34,924 nucleotides of DNA. It comes from Thoreauomyces humboldtii. Lineage: Eukaryota > Chytridiomycota > Chytridiomycetes > Spizellomycetales > Powellomycetaceae. Both the position numbers and the translations under genes were made by a program. Where the stretch lies: NCBI GenBank assembly GCA_027596035.1, contig JADGJA010000165.1, positions 1-34,924 on the forward strand, in the 5' to 3' direction. Numbering within the stretch: the first letter of the stretch is position 1; every line of letters starts with the position of its first letter. A model generated the notes under the pieces. The model was not told the origin of the DNA. It saw only the letters and a list, made by a program, of their open reading frames with translations, and did no database searches. Below are positions 33,437 to 34,924 of the stretch, piece after piece.

Positions 33437-34924
33437 GGCATTGGATGGGACTTTTCGGATCTGTAGAGAGATTTACCGGTTCAAGGTTCAAGGCAACCCT
33501 TTAGGGTCGGCGCAATACAGTTTGCATGCGCTTGTTGGTGGTCACTCGTAATGCACAGCGGAACGTCACCGCCAGGTCGGAAAATTTTGGATCACACAGG
33601 TCTGATCCCAAAAGCTAACTTTGACCACAAAAGACTATCCTGAATCTCTCGAGTGTGATGAGCAAAGACCAAGAAGATGCCGAGTCTCTAAGCGAGGCAT
33701 CAAAGAAACGAGCGCGAAGGCATCGCATTATGAAGGTACAAGCAACTGGCAAAGAGCGAGATAGAAAGCAGAAGAGACTATGATATGATTGAGATACATG
33801 ATACAAGAAGTCAAACGGGAGAAGGAATCTCGGTTCCATTCATTTCTGAAACAAAAGGTGTATAGATGGAAGGAACAAGTGAGAAGCGTAGACCCTCTGC
33901 ATTTTACACCGGCTGGGGACGGTTCGCCTCCCCGTGAGGGGAAGCAAGCTGCATTACCTACAGAAGTGACAACGACATAATCAAGCGAGACAGAAACTAT
34001 ACCACGTATCCATGCGGGCACTCCCAGACGAGATCCATTGTCGTTCGTTCCACTGGTGACTCGGATCCTTCCTGAAGCTCAACTGGTCTTACAACAACAA
34101 AGAGTGGCCAGGAGTATCTTCAGGGAAAGGATGATTAGGAAAGAGAGCAATAAGGAAGGCCTGAAATCCCAATCCTTACCAATCCTGGAAGCCCAGAGAG
34201 CCCGGATGCTTCGGTTGGCCCGTCGAACGAACCTGAAGATCTTGGGGCGCCTGAGAAAGACAGAAGGGGAGAGAGATGCTCAGAGACGAGACCACATGAA
34301 GGAAGGGCAGGAAGGCGACGACAAAGACGGTGACTCACCCATCCTCAAAGCCCAGAGAGCCCGGATGCTTTGGTTGGCCCATCGGGCCCCGAAGCAAGGC
34401 CACTGAAGCGTGAAGCCTTGAGTCCCCTGGAACAGATGAGAAGATTGAGCAGTGAGAAAAACAGAGAAGCGTAGCAGCGAAAAGACTGTGGACTTACCAA
34501 CCCTAGAAGCCCAGAGTACGAAGCTCAGCTGGTATGGACATCGAAAGACTGGTAGATGGCGCGTCGCGAGGTCGGGATCGTTGGCGAAGAATGTGTTGGC
34601 GAGATGGAGTTGCGCAGCCGTAGTCGGTGTTGTCGGTGTTCGATGGTCTGGATCGCCGGGTCGGATGGAGCGCTGGATGGAGAGGCTGGTAGGTCTTGGG
34701 CGTCGGACAGTTGGGTTTTAGATGGGGGGAGGGGGAGGGGACGCGATCAGAGGGTAGAACAGTGATGCTCATCCGCCAAGAGGCCCTGGAGTTACCAATC
34801 CTTTATATACTGGGGGAGCTAGGAAGCGCAGCAATTGGATGGTGGGTGGTGGGACCCGAAGCCTTAATCCGGCAGAGGTGCAACGTGCACAGGCCACTTT
34901 AGCACACGACCGTCGAGATTAGAA
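33437..34924. other. Right-end stretch, no named gene, donor-bearing repeat
   Basis: About 1.5 kb with no family recognised. A short inverted repeat (CCTCCCC-GTGA-GGGG, about 33926-33941) and a three-copy repeat (34173-34520) are present. On the minus strand the region 34500-34772 is open in two frames and could be a first exon leading to GTAAGT near 34494, so a minus-strand gene starting near 34770 is possible but not established. Confidence 0.35.
34173..34520 (-). repeat. Three-copy repeat, each with a splice donor
   Basis: Three related segments of about 40-50 bp lie about 159 bp apart (near 34178-34240, 34338-34395 and 34497-34545). Read on the minus strand, all contain CTCTGGGCTT followed by AGG and then a donor: GATTG|gtaagg, GATGG|gtgagt and GGTTG|gtaagt. 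The two left copies also share GGGCCAACC-AAGCATCCGGGCTCTCTGGG. The leftmost copy is preceded by a strong pyrimidine tract and TTTCTCAG acceptor. No single reading frame works for all three, so coding status is open. Confidence 0.6.

Noticed and set aside
33926..33941. Hairpin as a bacterial-type terminator
   Set aside because: The CCTCCCC/GGGG inverted repeat is short, lacks a following T run and is in a eukaryotic spacer.
1..34924. tRNA or rRNA genes
   Set aside because: I looked for A-box/B-box pairs (TTCGA contexts) and conserved rRNA stretches on both strands. Isolated TTCGAAT matches occur but none folds into a cloverleaf with an acceptor stem.

Overview
The window is eukaryotic nuclear DNA. 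Genes on both strands are split by short introns, mostly 40-90 nt, with GT..AG ends and donors of the GTAAG/GTGAG/GTATG type; spacers are compact and codons GC-leaning. The carrier, alkaline phosphatase, oxysterol-binding protein and lysophospholipid acyltransferase look fungal. A full-length CEP135/Bld10 centriole protein and a BRCC36 deubiquitinase are also present, and both are normally missing from Dikarya. The best guess is a zoosporic, flagellum-bearing fungus of chytrid type. This is inferred from gene content, not from a marker sequence.

Layout. 1-760: spacer with a 142-bp tandem duplication. 761-about 3385 (-): a PNUTS-like protein with a TFIIS-N/LW domain, whose 3' half carries three homologous phase 0-0 exons. 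4186-6422 (-): vacuolar-type alkaline phosphatase, divergent from PRP18 at 6750-8090 (+). 8691-10559 (+): NIPA-type magnesium transporter, convergent with a TMEM68/DGAT-like acyltransferase at 10723-12559 (-). 12560-16591: gene-poor, with microsatellites, a 1.45-kb AT-cored minisatellite and 2 kb of unassigned sequence. 16592-18019 (-): SFC1-type mitochondrial succinate/fumarate carrier. 18626-19294 (-): coactosin. 20093-20752 (-): mitochondrial rhodanese. 22346-27136 (+): CEP135, convergent with an oxysterol-binding protein at 27501-29159 (-). 30244-31298 (-): BRCC36, divergent from an ALE1/LPCAT-type MBOAT acyltransferase at 31549-33436 (+). 33437-34924: no named gene, but a three-copy repeat whose copies each end in a splice donor on the minus strand.

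The genes do not form one pathway. Lipid and membrane functions recur (MBOAT acyltransferase, DGAT-like acyltransferase, oxysterol-binding protein, Mg transporter, vacuolar phosphatase), beside nuclear functions (PRP18, PNUTS-like, BRCC36) and cytoskeletal ones (CEP135, coactosin). The most unusual structures are the tandem exon array in the PNUTS-like gene, the minisatellite with reversed and duplicated flanks, the acyltransferase with a replaced active-site block and acidic repeat tail, and the donor-bearing repeat at the right end. Exon coordinates come from hand translation with phase checking; no transcript data were available.
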